Source: a bacterium
GTDB lineage: Bacteria > Ratteibacteria > UBA8468 > B48-G9 > JAFGKM01
Length of the DNA: 5,614 nt
Reading direction: 5' to 3'
Assembly: GCA_021160565.1 (NCBI GenBank)
Contig: JAGHCG010000212.1
Span: forward strand, 1 to 5,614
Every line of letters begins with the position of its first letter. Within the stretch, counting starts at the first letter, position 1. Below the pieces are notes generated by a model. That model worked only from the letters and a program-made list of their open reading frames with translations, was not told the DNA's origin and did no database searches. Shown here in pieces: positions 1 to 5,614 of this stretch. Made by a program: the position numbers and the translations under genes.

Positions 1-501
1 AAGAACAAGTTTTCTGCTTCCAGAAGGAGCATCTTTAACAACCTTTTTCCTGAATTCCATAGCAGGACAGGGATATCCGTGATGTGCATTGAGAAGAATT
101 AAAGGTCTTATATTGTATTTTTTACAGGCAGCCAGTTCTCTCAGAAATATCTTCTCACAATCCTTCCTTAATCCTGTTTCTTCCCAGTTTATACAGCACC
201 AGGAAATTTCTATTCTTGCTCTTTTAAATCCACTCTCTGCAAGCATTCTAACAAGAACATCCTGATTTGCTCTCTCAGGAATTGTATAATTGAAACCAAT
301 TCCATTTAAAAAATTTATTCCCGGGACTGTTTCAAGATATGCTCTCCACGGGATTTTGTAAAAGGAATGTTTTGGCCATGGAACATTTAATTGAGAAGAA
401 TCCACATATGGAGAAACAGGAAATATTTTCTGGCCATTTTGAGCAGAAAGTATCCTGGAAAAAATAACTAAAACATAAAAAATTTTAATATATTTAATCA
501 T
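1..501 (-). CDS. Exported protein with a TIM-barrel glycosidase-like N-terminus (partial, C-terminus off the window)
   Basis: An open frame runs from ATG at 501 off the left edge, giving 167 residues. Residues 1-20 form a short signal peptide: a Lys-containing N-region (MIKYIK), a hydrophobic core, then LSA before Gln21 as a plausible signal peptidase I site. From about residue 67 the pattern fits the first strands and helices of a (beta/alpha)8 barrel: GIGFNYT (strand 1), a helix around 79-90, RARIEISWCCINWEE (strand 2, 95-108), a helix around 115-129, and RPLILLNAHHGYP (strand 3, 132-144). The Trp-rich strand 2 and the NAHHG end of strand 3 resemble clan GH-A-type glycoside hydrolases, so a secreted carbohydrate-active enzyme is likely. 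No catalytic Glu pair is visible because the barrel is cut, and the family cannot be assigned. The start is supported by GAGGAG 7 nt upstream. The gene overlaps the end of the metallo-hydrolase gene by 8 nt, implying translational coupling and a shared operon. Confidence 0.75.
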   Translation of the reverse strand, partial: MIKYIKIFYVLVIFSRILSAQNGQKIFPVSPYVDSSQLNVPWPKHSFYKIPWRAYLETVPGINFLNGIGFNYTIPERANQDVLVRMLAESGFKRARIEISWCCINWEETGLRKDCEKIFLRELAACKKYNIRPLILLNAHHGYPCPAMEFRKKVVKDAPSGSRKLVL

Positions 502-1219
502 TTCTCAACTCCTCAACAGAATATTCCTTAAAACTTTTATCTATTTTCCACTTCCCTCTTTTTCCCTTTTCTATCCCTTCTTCTATCCATTTTTTTCCTT
601 CTTTCAGAGAATACCAGTGTCCACCAAACAAATAATCAAAATCTATCTTATCAACCTTTTCAAGAGAAGAAATTACTCTTTCCATATCAAAGTCAATACT
701 ACCTGCCCAGGGAAGTTCTCCTTCTTCTGCAATTAAGTCCCCTGTGAAAAGACATCTCTTCCCCTCTATTTCTATCAAATAACTCATACTTCCAGAAGTA
801 TGTCCGGGAGTATAAATTGCCTTTATCTTCATCTCTTCTATATGTACTTCTTCCTCATCTTTCAATTCAATATCCACTTCAACAGGTTTTACTCTTTCCG
901 GATGTTCATACCAGACCCGAAATACTTCACTTTTCAGTGCTATCGCTGTGTTGATATGCGAAATTATCTTTACATCTTCTTTCTTAAATATTCCAGCACC
1001 AAGAGAATGGTCAAAATGGCAATGTGTCAGAAAAATATGGGTTATAGGGTGTTTCATTTCTCTAAATTTCTCTATCATCTCTTTTGCCGAAAATCCATTC
1101 CCACAATCAATCAAAAAACTTCCTTTTGAGTACAAAACAGCATAGATATTACACTCAGGAAGTTTGTTTCCTTTACACCTCACCAACAACAATTTTTCTG
1201 TTATTTTTATTAATTCCAC
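494..1219 (-). CDS. Metallo-beta-lactamase-fold hydrolase, glyoxalase II-like, substrate unknown
   Basis: This is a 241-residue single-domain MBL-fold protein with no signal peptide, so probably cytoplasmic. All metal ligands of the hydrolytic subgroup are visible: T-H66-C-H68-F-D70-H71 (the HxHxDH motif), H140 in PGHTSGS, bridging D161 in FTGD, and H201 in GGHW. It should bind two metal ions (usually Zn or Fe) and hydrolyse an ester, thioester, lactone or similar bond; the substrate cannot be told. It lacks the C-terminal glyoxalase II extension, so a true hydroxyacylglutathione hydrolase is not claimed. The start is GTG, directly after the pilin TAA and in the same frame, so no upstream start is possible. 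The nearest purine-rich tract (GGAAGG, 1232-1237) sits 12 nt away, which is long, and translation probably depends on ribosomes finishing the pilin. It lies between the pseudopilin and the exported glycosidase-like gene, suggesting a role in handling a product of the same pathway. Confidence 0.9.
   Translation of the reverse strand: MELIKITEKLLLVRCKGNKLPECNIYAVLYSKGSFLIDCGNGFSAKEMIEKFREMKHPITHIFLTHCHFDHSLGAGIFKKEDVKIISHINTAIALKSEVFRVWYEHPERVKPVEVDIELKDEEEVHIEEMKIKAIYTPGHTSGSMSYLIEIEGKRCLFTGDLIAEEGELPWAGSIDFDMERVISSLEKVDKIDFDYLFGGHWYSLKEGKKWIEEGIEKGKRGKWKIDKSFKEYSVEELRND
509..514 (-). promoter_or_regulatory. Ribosome binding site of the exported glycosidase-like gene
   Basis: GAGGAG on the minus strand lies 7 nt before the ATG at 501, inside the last codons of the metallo-hydrolase gene. 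It fixes the start of a gene whose first 8 nt overlap the end of the gene before it. Confidence 0.75.
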
Positions 1220-1978
1220 TTATGGTAATTGCCTTCCAGCCCATCTCCAGAAATATGAAAACATAGGATTCCAGTTAGAATTATTACAATTTGCCTGTGT
1301 CGGATACTGTCCTGAAATCCAGTGAACTGAACCACTCCAGGTTAAAACATTGTATCCTTCAGCATTGTGAAGATAAAAATATTTCCATGGAGCACTTGCC
1401 TGTCTTGCCTCTCCATCGGCAACAGCCACCTTTACTTCTGGATTTATGGTCTGTCCTGTTTTTATAATTCTATCCATCTGAGAAGACCAGGAATACTGTG
1501 CACCTGTTTTCCCTTTCCATAAAGCCACGTGGTTATAAACATAGGTAATATAGGTAGTATTTGTAGGTTGAGAATCAGGGTCTGACCACCTGTTTTTAAC
1601 TGCTGATACTTTCAACGGTGGGGAATATGTTGAATATGTGATTGAGGGACAGAAAAATACACTTAAATCTTTAATATAATGACCCTGCCACAATTTCCCC
1701 AATCCCTGAACAGTAGTACCATAAGAAAGCCGATCCAGTTCATCATGAAAACCCCAAGTCCAGTTAAGCCCTACATCAGGAACAGGCACATTTCCATCCC
1801 AGTCCTGAGTGTACATATTTATAGCAAGTCCTATTTGTTTTAAGTTATTCATACAGACAGCCCTTCTTGCATTTTCTCTTGCACGACTCAAGGCTGGTAA
1901 TAACATTGCAGCCAGAATCGCTATTATTGCTATCACCACAAGAAGTTCTATTAGAGTAAACCCTTTCCTCCTCTTCAT
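1220..1978 (-). CDS. Type II secretion pseudopilin with a long C-terminal domain (degenerate H-X9-DG type)
   Basis: With the start at 1978 this is a 252-residue prepilin. MKRRKG | FTLIE is a standard class III signal: a short basic leader, cleavage by prepilin peptidase after Gly6, methylation of Phe7, and the conserved Glu at mature position 5. Residues 7-30 form the hydrophobic N-terminal helix, continuing into the typical [19 protein letters not shown] segment. The rest (about 60-252) is a large aromatic-rich globular domain, as in the G-type pseudopilins abundant in Planctomycetes, Lentisphaerota and Omnitrophota. The family's C-terminal H-X9-DG signature is present only in altered form: H204 followed by ten residues and then SG (WSGSVHWI, 214-221). 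C43, C110 and C231 are the only cysteines. The start was chosen because MKRRKG gives a normal leader and follows AAGGAGGTG at ideal spacing; an alternative start at 2044 adds 22 residues. It follows the repressor gene and abuts the hydrolase gene, so it is probably co-regulated by sugar or another small ligand. Confidence 0.88.
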   Translation of the reverse strand: MKRRKGFTLIELLVVIAIIAILAAMLLPALSRARENARRAVCMNNLKQIGLAINMYTQDWDGNVPVPDVGLNWTWGFHDELDRLSYGTTVQGLGKLWQGHYIKDLSVFFCPSITYSTYSPPLKVSAVKNRWSDPDSQPTNTTYITYVYNHVALWKGKTGAQYSWSSQMDRIIKTGQTINPEVKVAVADGEARQASAPWKYFYLHNAEGYNVLTWSGSVHWISGQYPTQANCNNSNWNPMFSYFWRWAGRQLP

Positions 1979-1983
1979 AATTT

Positions 1984-1992
1984 CACCTCCTT
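1984..1992 (-). promoter_or_regulatory. Strong ribosome binding site deciding the pseudopilin start
   Basis: AAGGAGGTG on the minus strand ends 5 nt before the ATG at 1978. It is a near-complete anti-16S match and is the main reason to prefer [11 protein letters not shown] as the pilin N-terminus over the in-frame ATG at 2044. Confidence 0.8.
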
Positions 1993-2040
1993 TCTTCTTC
2001 CCTATACTATTCTTCTTAATCCTTCTTCCTCTACTCCAAC

Positions 2041-3165
2041 TCATTTTACACCTCCTCTCAATTTCTTTACTGAATTTCTTATAATAACTTTCGGCTTTAC
2101 TATTTTTTTATAAGGTGTCTCTGGTATTATCTTGTTTTTTCTAATTCTCTCCATAATTATCCCTGAAGCAATTTCAGCCATTTCTTTAAATGGTGTCTCC
2201 ACAGTGGTAAGAGAAAAATGACGGGAAAGTGGAATATTATCAAAACCTACAACTGAAAAATCATCTGGAACTTTATAGCCATCCTCTGTTAATGACTTAA
2301 TCACTCCTATTGCTCCTGCATCACTTATTGCAAATATCGCAGTGGGTTTCTTCTCCTTTCCCCATTTTAAAATCTCCTTCATCTTTCTGTATGCCATTTC
2401 TTCTGAGTTTTCAAAATGGCTTGTTCCACAATCAACTATCAATTCTTCTGAAACTTCTTTACCAAAATGATAAAAAGCAGATTTATATCCTGCTATTCTG
2501 TCCCATACAACTGAAGAAGGTGGTTCATTGACCAGAAGAACTATTTTCTCATGTCCTGATTCTATTAAATACTTTGTTAAATGATATGCACCAAAGGTTC
2601 CGTCAACTATAATCCAGTCAACCTTAACATTGTCAATCCTTCTACCAAGAATTACCACAGGAATCCCTGAATTCTGCAGTTGTTTTATAAGATTTACATC
2701 TTCTTCACTGAAAACCGATGAGGCAATTACTCCATCAACTTTTCCATTCTTTAAAATCCTATCACAGGTATTTTCTAACTGCCCGTGGTCTGCAACCTGA
2801 TAAATTGTTAAAAGTACATCCTTTTTTGAAAAAACACTTGTAAGGTATCTTAACAACGGAGATTCCATTACATTATCTGCTTTATAAACAACAACCCCTA
2901 TTAAAACTGTTTCTTTCTTTTTTTTAATCACTGGCTTTGAAACAAACGTCCCCTTTCCATCCTTTCTCTTTAAATATCCTTCCTGAACTAATTGATTTAA
3001 TGCTGCTCTTATTGTATATCTGCTCACTTTCAGAGCTTTATTCAATTCAAGTTCAGAAGGGATTTTTTCCCCAGGAAGAAGTAGTCCCTTTTCTATCTTC
3101 TTTTTAAACATAAGATAAATTTGCTTATAAAGTGGTATTGATGAATCCCTTTTTATCTCTATCAT
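2041..3165 (-). CDS. GntR/LacI hybrid transcriptional repressor (AraR-like), ligand unknown
   Basis: The 374-residue protein has two parts. Residues 10-77 are a GntR-type winged helix: [17 protein letters not shown], the LPGEKIPSE turn, a recognition region [19 protein letters not shown], and the wing [12 protein letters not shown] lysine-rich linker (81-84) leads to a LacI/periplasmic-binding-type effector domain (about 86-365), with landmarks KVDGVIASS (142-150), IPVVILGRR (168-176), [22 protein letters not shown] (188-208), WDRIAGY (221-227), [16 protein letters not shown] and [27 protein letters not shown]. This architecture matches AraR of Bacillus and relatives, where a sugar releases the repressor from DNA. 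AAAGGAG 4 nt upstream supports the ATG. It is first in a tight cluster with the pseudopilin, hydrolase and exported glycosidase-like genes, and a palindromic operator sits on its own promoter, so autorepression and control of the whole cluster are likely. The ligand, perhaps a sugar, is inferred only from the family. Confidence 0.92.
   Translation of the reverse strand: MIEIKRDSSIPLYKQIYLMFKKKIEKGLLLPGEKIPSELELNKALKVSRYTIRAALNQLVQEGYLKRKDGKGTFVSKPVIKKKKETVLIGVVVYKADNVMESPLLRYLTSVFSKKDVLLTIYQVADHGQLENTCDRILKNGKVDGVIASSVFSEEDVNLIKQLQNSGIPVVILGRRIDNVKVDWIIVDGTFGAYHLTKYLIESGHEKIVLLVNEPPSSVVWDRIAGYKSAFYHFGKEVSEELIVDCGTSHFENSEEMAYRKMKEILKWGKEKKPTAIFAISDAGAIGVIKSLTEDGYKVPDDFSVVGFDNIPLSRHFSLTTVETPFKEMAEIASGIIMERIRKNKIIPETPYKKIVKPKVIIRNSVKKLRGGVK
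2049..2056 (-). promoter_or_regulatory. Second strong ribosome binding site, serving the alternative in-frame start at 2044
   Basis: AGGAGGTG lies 4 nt before an ATG at 2044 that overlaps the repressor stop as ATGA. The frame stays open into the pilin, adding a basic 22-residue extension. The motif falls inside the final repressor codons (Arg-Gly-Gly-Val), so it could be partly a coding coincidence, but its fit and spacing are as good as those of the downstream site. Confidence 0.5.
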
Positions 3166-3169
3166 CTTT

Positions 3170-3176
3170 CTCCTTT
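3170..3176 (-). promoter_or_regulatory. Ribosome binding site of the repressor gene
   Basis: AAAGGAG on the minus strand ends 4 nt before the ATG at 3165, in a purine-rich leader that starts just after the operator. It supports this ATG as the repressor start. Confidence 0.7.
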
Positions 3177-3185
3177 CTTTTTTAC

Positions 3186-3207
3186 GTTATACGGATGTCC
3201 GTACAAC
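3186..3207 (-). promoter_or_regulatory. Palindromic operator, probably bound by the GntR/LacI repressor
   Basis: On the minus strand two 10-bp arms, GTTGTACGGA and the reverse complement of GTTATACGGA, match at 9 of 10 positions around a 2-bp centre (CA). The site begins immediately after the -10 box and covers the expected transcription start near 3201, so a bound dimer would block initiation. It ends 20 nt before the repressor ATG. The TTGTAC core resembles the half-sites I recall for AraR of Bacillus, consistent with the repressor's architecture. Binding by this protein is inferred from position and family. Confidence 0.8.
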
Positions 3208-3236
3208 CTTATACCACATATACTCCCATCTGTCAA
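3208..3236 (-). promoter_or_regulatory. Sigma-70-type promoter of the repressor-pilin-hydrolase operon
   Basis: On the minus strand a perfect -35 box TTGACA (3236-3231) is separated by 17 nt from a -10 box TATAAG (3213-3208, five of six consensus). Transcription would start near 3201, inside the operator, giving a leader of about 36 nt. This is the only strong promoter seen for the four downstream genes. Confidence 0.8.
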
Positions 3237-3256
3237 ATTTATTTTCTCCCAACTTT

Positions 3257-3277
3257 TTCTAACCTACGCGGTTAGAA
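3257..3277. repeat. Perfect inverted repeat across the comM stop codon
   Basis: Arms TTCTAACC (3257-3264) and GGTTAGAA (3270-3277) pair perfectly over 8 bp with a 5-nt loop. The comM stop codon (3274-3272) lies in one arm. In either direction the stem is not followed by a T-tract, so it is not a classical intrinsic terminator. It could be an mRNA 3'-end hairpin, a factor-dependent terminator, or a second protein-binding site about 20 bp upstream of the -35 box. Confidence 0.5.
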
Positions 3278-4801
3278 TGAGAGGTCTTCAAGAGAGGTAG
3301 TTCTGTATCCAATGGCTTCTGAGATGTGAACCGCTCTTATAATATCTGAATTGTCGAGGTCTGCTATTGTTCTTGCCACTTTCCTTATTTTATCATAACT
3401 CCTTGCTGAAAAATTCAATTTCTCCATTGCCTCTTCAAGAAGTTTTTTACCTTCCTTATCCATCGCACAGAATTTTTTTATTTCTGCACTTCTCATATGG
3501 GAATTAAAATTTATATCCATTCCTTTAAATCTTTCCTGCTGTATCTCCCATGCTTTAATCACTCTCTTCCTTATTTCTTCTGAACTTTCCTCTTCTTTCT
3601 CTTCCAGAAGAAATTTACCCGGTAAACTACTTACTTCTATATGAATATCTATCCTGTCAAGAAGTGGTCCTGATATTTTCTTTCTGTATTTTATTATCTG
3701 GGATAATGTGCAATTACAGGAATGACTTTCATCTCCATACCATCCACAGGGGCAGGGATTCATGGCTGCTATGAGGAGGAATTTTGCCGGGAATTCAACT
3801 CTTCCTTTTGCTCTTGAAATACTCACCTTTCCATTTTCAAGGGGTTCTCTCAGGGCTTCAAGTACATCTCTTCTGTATTCAGGAAATTCATCAAGAAACA
3901 GTACTCCATTGTGAGAAAGAGAAATTTCACCCGGTTTTGGTATTGTTCCGCCTCCAATCATTGCTATATCTGAAATTGTATGATGAGGACTTCTGAATGG
4001 TCTTTCTGTTAAAAGTGGTTTATCAAGAAGTCCTGCAACTGAATATATTTTTGTTATCTGGAGTGCTTCCTCAAATGTTAAAGGTGGAAGAATTGTTGGA
4101 ACCCTGCTTGCTATCATACTTTTTCCTGCCCCAGGTGAGCCAATCATAAGGATATTGTGGAAACCACTTACAGCAACTTCAATCGCCCTTTTAACAAATC
4201 TCTGTCCTTTAACTTCTTTAAAATCAACTCCATAATTCCCGCTTCTTCTGAATATTTCTTCCACATTTACTTTAAACGGTTTTATTTCTTTTTCTCCTTT
4301 CAGAAATTCAACACATTCTTTAAGAGATTTCACACCAAAAACATTTATTTCCTTCACAATTCCTGCCTCTTTCACATTTTCCTCAGGGAGAATGAGATTT
4401 TCCCCTCCTACTTCTTTCAATTTCAGAGCCATTGGTAATGCACCCTTCACAGGTCTTAAACTTCCATCAAGTGCAAGTTCTCCAACAAAATAAAATTGAG
4501 AAACCCTTTTTTCAGGAATTTTACCTTCTGCTGTCATTATTCCTATTGCAATTGGAAGGTCAAAATGGCTTCCTTCTTTTCTCAAATCAGCAGGAGCAAG
4601 ATTTACAATTATTTTCCTGTTTGGAAATTCATAACCTGAATTTCTTATCGCAGGTTTTATCCTGTCTCTGCTTTCTTTTATTGATTGTTCAGGAAGTCCA
4701 ACAACTGAAATTCCCGGTATTCCCTTTCCTATATCAACTTCAACTTCGACCACGAAACCTTCTATTCCTGAAGTTGTGATTGATTTTATCTTTGCAAGCA
4801 T
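3272..4801 (-). CDS. comM: YifB/ComM-family AAA+ ATPase (Mg-chelatase-like)
   Basis: The 509-residue protein has the full length and order of the family. Residues 1-165 are the Lon/S5-like ChlI domain (MLAKIKS, GIEGFVVEVEVDIGKG, GLPEQSIKESRDRIKPAI, DLPIAIGI, FVGELALDGSLRPVKG). The AAA+ module follows: DFKEVKGQ (193-200), Walker A GSPGAGKS (221-228), FRSPHHTISD (269-278), Walker B GVLFLDEFPE (299-308), a four-cysteine cluster C350/C352/C362/C364, and GPLLDRIDIHIEV (378-390). The C-terminal chelatase-type helical domain (about 415-505) carries SARSYDKIRKVARTIADLD. In naturally competent bacteria ComM is a hexameric helicase promoting branch migration during integration of incoming DNA; in others the gene is called yifB with less clear function. 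Magnesium chelatase activity is not implied. The start agrees with the family N-terminus but has no Shine-Dalgarno. The neighbouring PilC/GspF gene fits a pilus/DNA-uptake context. Confidence 0.93.
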   Translation of the reverse strand: MLAKIKSITTSGIEGFVVEVEVDIGKGIPGISVVGLPEQSIKESRDRIKPAIRNSGYEFPNRKIIVNLAPADLRKEGSHFDLPIAIGIMTAEGKIPEKRVSQFYFVGELALDGSLRPVKGALPMALKLKEVGGENLILPEENVKEAGIVKEINVFGVKSLKECVEFLKGEKEIKPFKVNVEEIFRRSGNYGVDFKEVKGQRFVKRAIEVAVSGFHNILMIGSPGAGKSMIASRVPTILPPLTFEEALQITKIYSVAGLLDKPLLTERPFRSPHHTISDIAMIGGGTIPKPGEISLSHNGVLFLDEFPEYRRDVLEALREPLENGKVSISRAKGRVEFPAKFLLIAAMNPCPCGWYGDESHSCNCTLSQIIKYRKKISGPLLDRIDIHIEVSSLPGKFLLEEKEEESSEEIRKRVIKAWEIQQERFKGMDINFNSHMRSAEIKKFCAMDKEGKKLLEEAMEKLNFSARSYDKIRKVARTIADLDNSDIIRAVHISEAIGYRTTSLEDLSF

Positions 4802-4809
4802 ACCAGAAA

Positions 4810-4839
4810 ATTATAACATTTAAGAAGATAATTTTTCAA
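4810..4839 (-). promoter_or_regulatory. Possible comM promoter giving a near-leaderless mRNA
   Basis: On the minus strand TTGAAA (4839-4834) and a perfect TATAAT (4815-4810) are separated by 18 nt. The expected start falls near 4803, two or three nucleotides before the comM ATG at 4801. The -35 box overlaps the pilC-like stop codon. In AT-rich DNA such boxes can arise by chance, and comM may instead be co-transcribed with the gene 34 nt upstream. Confidence 0.45.
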
Positions 4840-5614
4840 ACGCTTATAAGATTAATATAGCGGGAGTAAAAGGAAATTATTATAAATGCAATATAAAGAG
4901 CAACAAGTAAATAAACAATTACAGGGAAAATTTTTAAAAACCTCTCTATGGTTTCATTTAATTCCCTTTCAATATATTCCTTCACTTTCTGGAGAGTTTC
5001 ATCCATTTTCCCGGATATCTCACCTGTTTTAAACATGTCTTTCACAATTTCAGGAATATAATGATTGGCAGAAAAACTTTCTGAAACAGTCATTCCCTTT
5101 TTCATCAGAGAAATACTTTTTTCAATTTCTTTCTCAATAATAGAATTATTTACTGTTTTACAGGCAAGTTCACAGGCATTTACAATGTTTATTCCAGAGC
5201 GATAAAGCAAGATAAAAAAATTCAGAAAATTCACAATACTGATTTTACATACCAGTTCTCCAAAATAAGGGATTGATATCAAAAATTTATCCAGTTTTTC
5301 CCTTTCCTCTTTTTGAAAAAATTTATAGAGAAAATAAATTGAAAAGAAAACTCCGTATATGAAAATGAATGGAGAAAGAATTTTTGAAAAGAATGGCACA
5401 ATTCCTTTAAGGAACAAAACAGGGAGAGATGGAATTATAATTGCAAGATGAAGAAGAACTACAGGATATAAAAGCCCGCTTTTCATCCTCTCAATTATTT
5501 CTTCTCTGTATTGATAGTAAGAGGCAAGAGAAGAAAAAACAGAAGGTAGATTCCCGCTTTTTTCTCCTGCTTCTATAACTCTTATTTCAAAAGAGGAAAA
5601 ATAATCTCTAAATT
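4836..5614 (-). CDS. PilC/GspF-family inner-membrane platform protein (partial, N-terminus off the window)
   Basis: The frame is open from the right edge to TGA at 4836, showing 258 residues. The ATG at 5486 is internal: 42 codons before it read as family sequence (IEAGEKSGNLPSVFSSLASYY), the end of the first T2SSF domain. Next come two hydrophobic segments (about residues 47-66 and 78-97 of the visible part), then the second T2SSF domain with IPYFGELVCKISIVNFLNFF, LLYRSGINIVNACELA, MKKGMTVSESF and MFKTGEISGKMDETL, and a last membrane segment near the C-terminus (IFPVIVYLLVALYIAFIII). The protein is the membrane platform against which the assembly ATPase works to insert or remove pilin subunits in type IV pili or type II secretion. 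The final membrane segment keeps the Pro but lacks the Glu of the usual EP pair. About 140 N-terminal residues are missing compared with a typical 400-residue protein. Pilus and secretion versions cannot be separated here. Confidence 0.87.
   Translation of the reverse strand, partial: FRDYFSSFEIRVIEAGEKSGNLPSVFSSLASYYQYREEIIERMKSGLLYPVVLLHLAIIIPSLPVLFLKGIVPFFSKILSPFIFIYGVFFSIYFLYKFFQKEEREKLDKFLISIPYFGELVCKISIVNFLNFFILLYRSGINIVNACELACKTVNNSIIEKEIEKSISLMKKGMTVSESFSANHYIPEIVKDMFKTGEISGKMDETLQKVKEYIERELNETIERFLKIFPVIVYLLVALYIAFIIISFYSRYINLISV

Noticed and set aside
494..1219. Calling the MBL protein glyoxalase II or a beta-lactamase
   Set aside because: The metal ligands fit the general superfamily, but there is no C-terminal glyoxalase II domain and no export signal expected for a beta-lactamase, so the substrate is left open.
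800..1266. Overlapping plus-strand open frames opposite the metallo-hydrolase gene
   Set aside because: They are antisense to a gene with a complete set of catalytic motifs, are rich in Phe, Ser and Leu as expected from reversed A-rich coding DNA, and have no domain pattern.
2918..2925. Run of eight T (A on the coding strand) in the repressor linker as a frameshift or phase-variation site
   Set aside because: It encodes part of a Lys-rich linker in an intact full-length gene. Slippage is possible, but nothing in this single sequence shows it.
3257..3277. Inverted repeat as an intrinsic terminator of comM
   Set aside because: The stem is followed by A-rich sequence on the coding strand, with no T-tract, so only an inverted repeat is claimed.
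3784..4779. Plus-strand open frames opposite comM
   Set aside because: They mirror conserved ATPase coding sequence on the other strand and show only low-complexity Leu/Phe/Gln-rich peptides.
3272..4801. Magnesium chelatase subunit function for the AAA+ protein
   Set aside because: Its N-terminal Lon/S5-like domain, four-cysteine cluster and total length match YifB/ComM rather than the chelatase BchI/ChlI subunits; no chlorophyll genes are nearby.
5484..5486. ATG at 5486 as the start of the PilC/GspF gene
   Set aside because: The frame stays open to the window edge and the 42 codons before it encode recognisable family sequence (GEKSGNL...), so this Met is internal.

Overview
The window comes from an AT-rich bacterial genome. 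All six genes lie on the minus strand, and the two outermost run off the edges. Codon use (AGA for Arg, many A/T-ending codons) looks even throughout. A one-gene GntR/LacI hybrid regulator followed by a pseudopilin with a long globular C-terminal domain, plus a secreted TIM-barrel enzyme, is a pattern known from the PVC/Omnitrophota side of the tree (Omnitrophota, Ratteibacteria, Lentisphaerota). That placement is inference from gene style; no marker gene is present.

Layout, in transcription order from the right edge: (1) 5614-4836, the C-terminal part of a PilC/GspF inner-membrane platform protein of a type IV pilus or type II secretion system. (2) 4801-3272, a complete YifB/ComM AAA+ ATPase, with a possible promoter placed so close to its start codon that its mRNA would be nearly leaderless. 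(3) 3271-3166, a short intergenic region holding an inverted repeat across the comM stop codon, a near-consensus promoter, and a 22-bp palindromic operator that directly abuts the -10 box. (4) 3165-2041, a GntR/LacI hybrid (AraR-type) repressor. (5) 1978-1220, a type II secretion pseudopilin, with a second well-formed start site in frame 22 codons upstream. (6) 1219-494, a metallo-beta-lactamase-fold hydrolase with a GTG start directly after the pilin stop. (7) 501 to the left edge, an exported protein whose N-terminal region looks like the start of a (beta/alpha)8 glycosidase-type barrel.

Items 4-7 look like one operon: there is one clear promoter/operator, and each later junction is very tight (62 nt, 0 nt, and an 8-nt overlap). 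The simplest reading is a substrate-responsive unit. The repressor controls itself and, in the same transcript, a surface or periplasmic pseudopilin, a cytoplasmic metallohydrolase and an exported carbohydrate-active enzyme. The upstream PilC/GspF and ComM genes belong to a separate pilus/competence block that may supply the machinery for exporting pilins. The substrate cannot be read from the sequence. No tRNA, rRNA, CRISPR array, insertion sequence or convincing intrinsic terminator was seen. No gene-free stretch exceeds about 110 bases.
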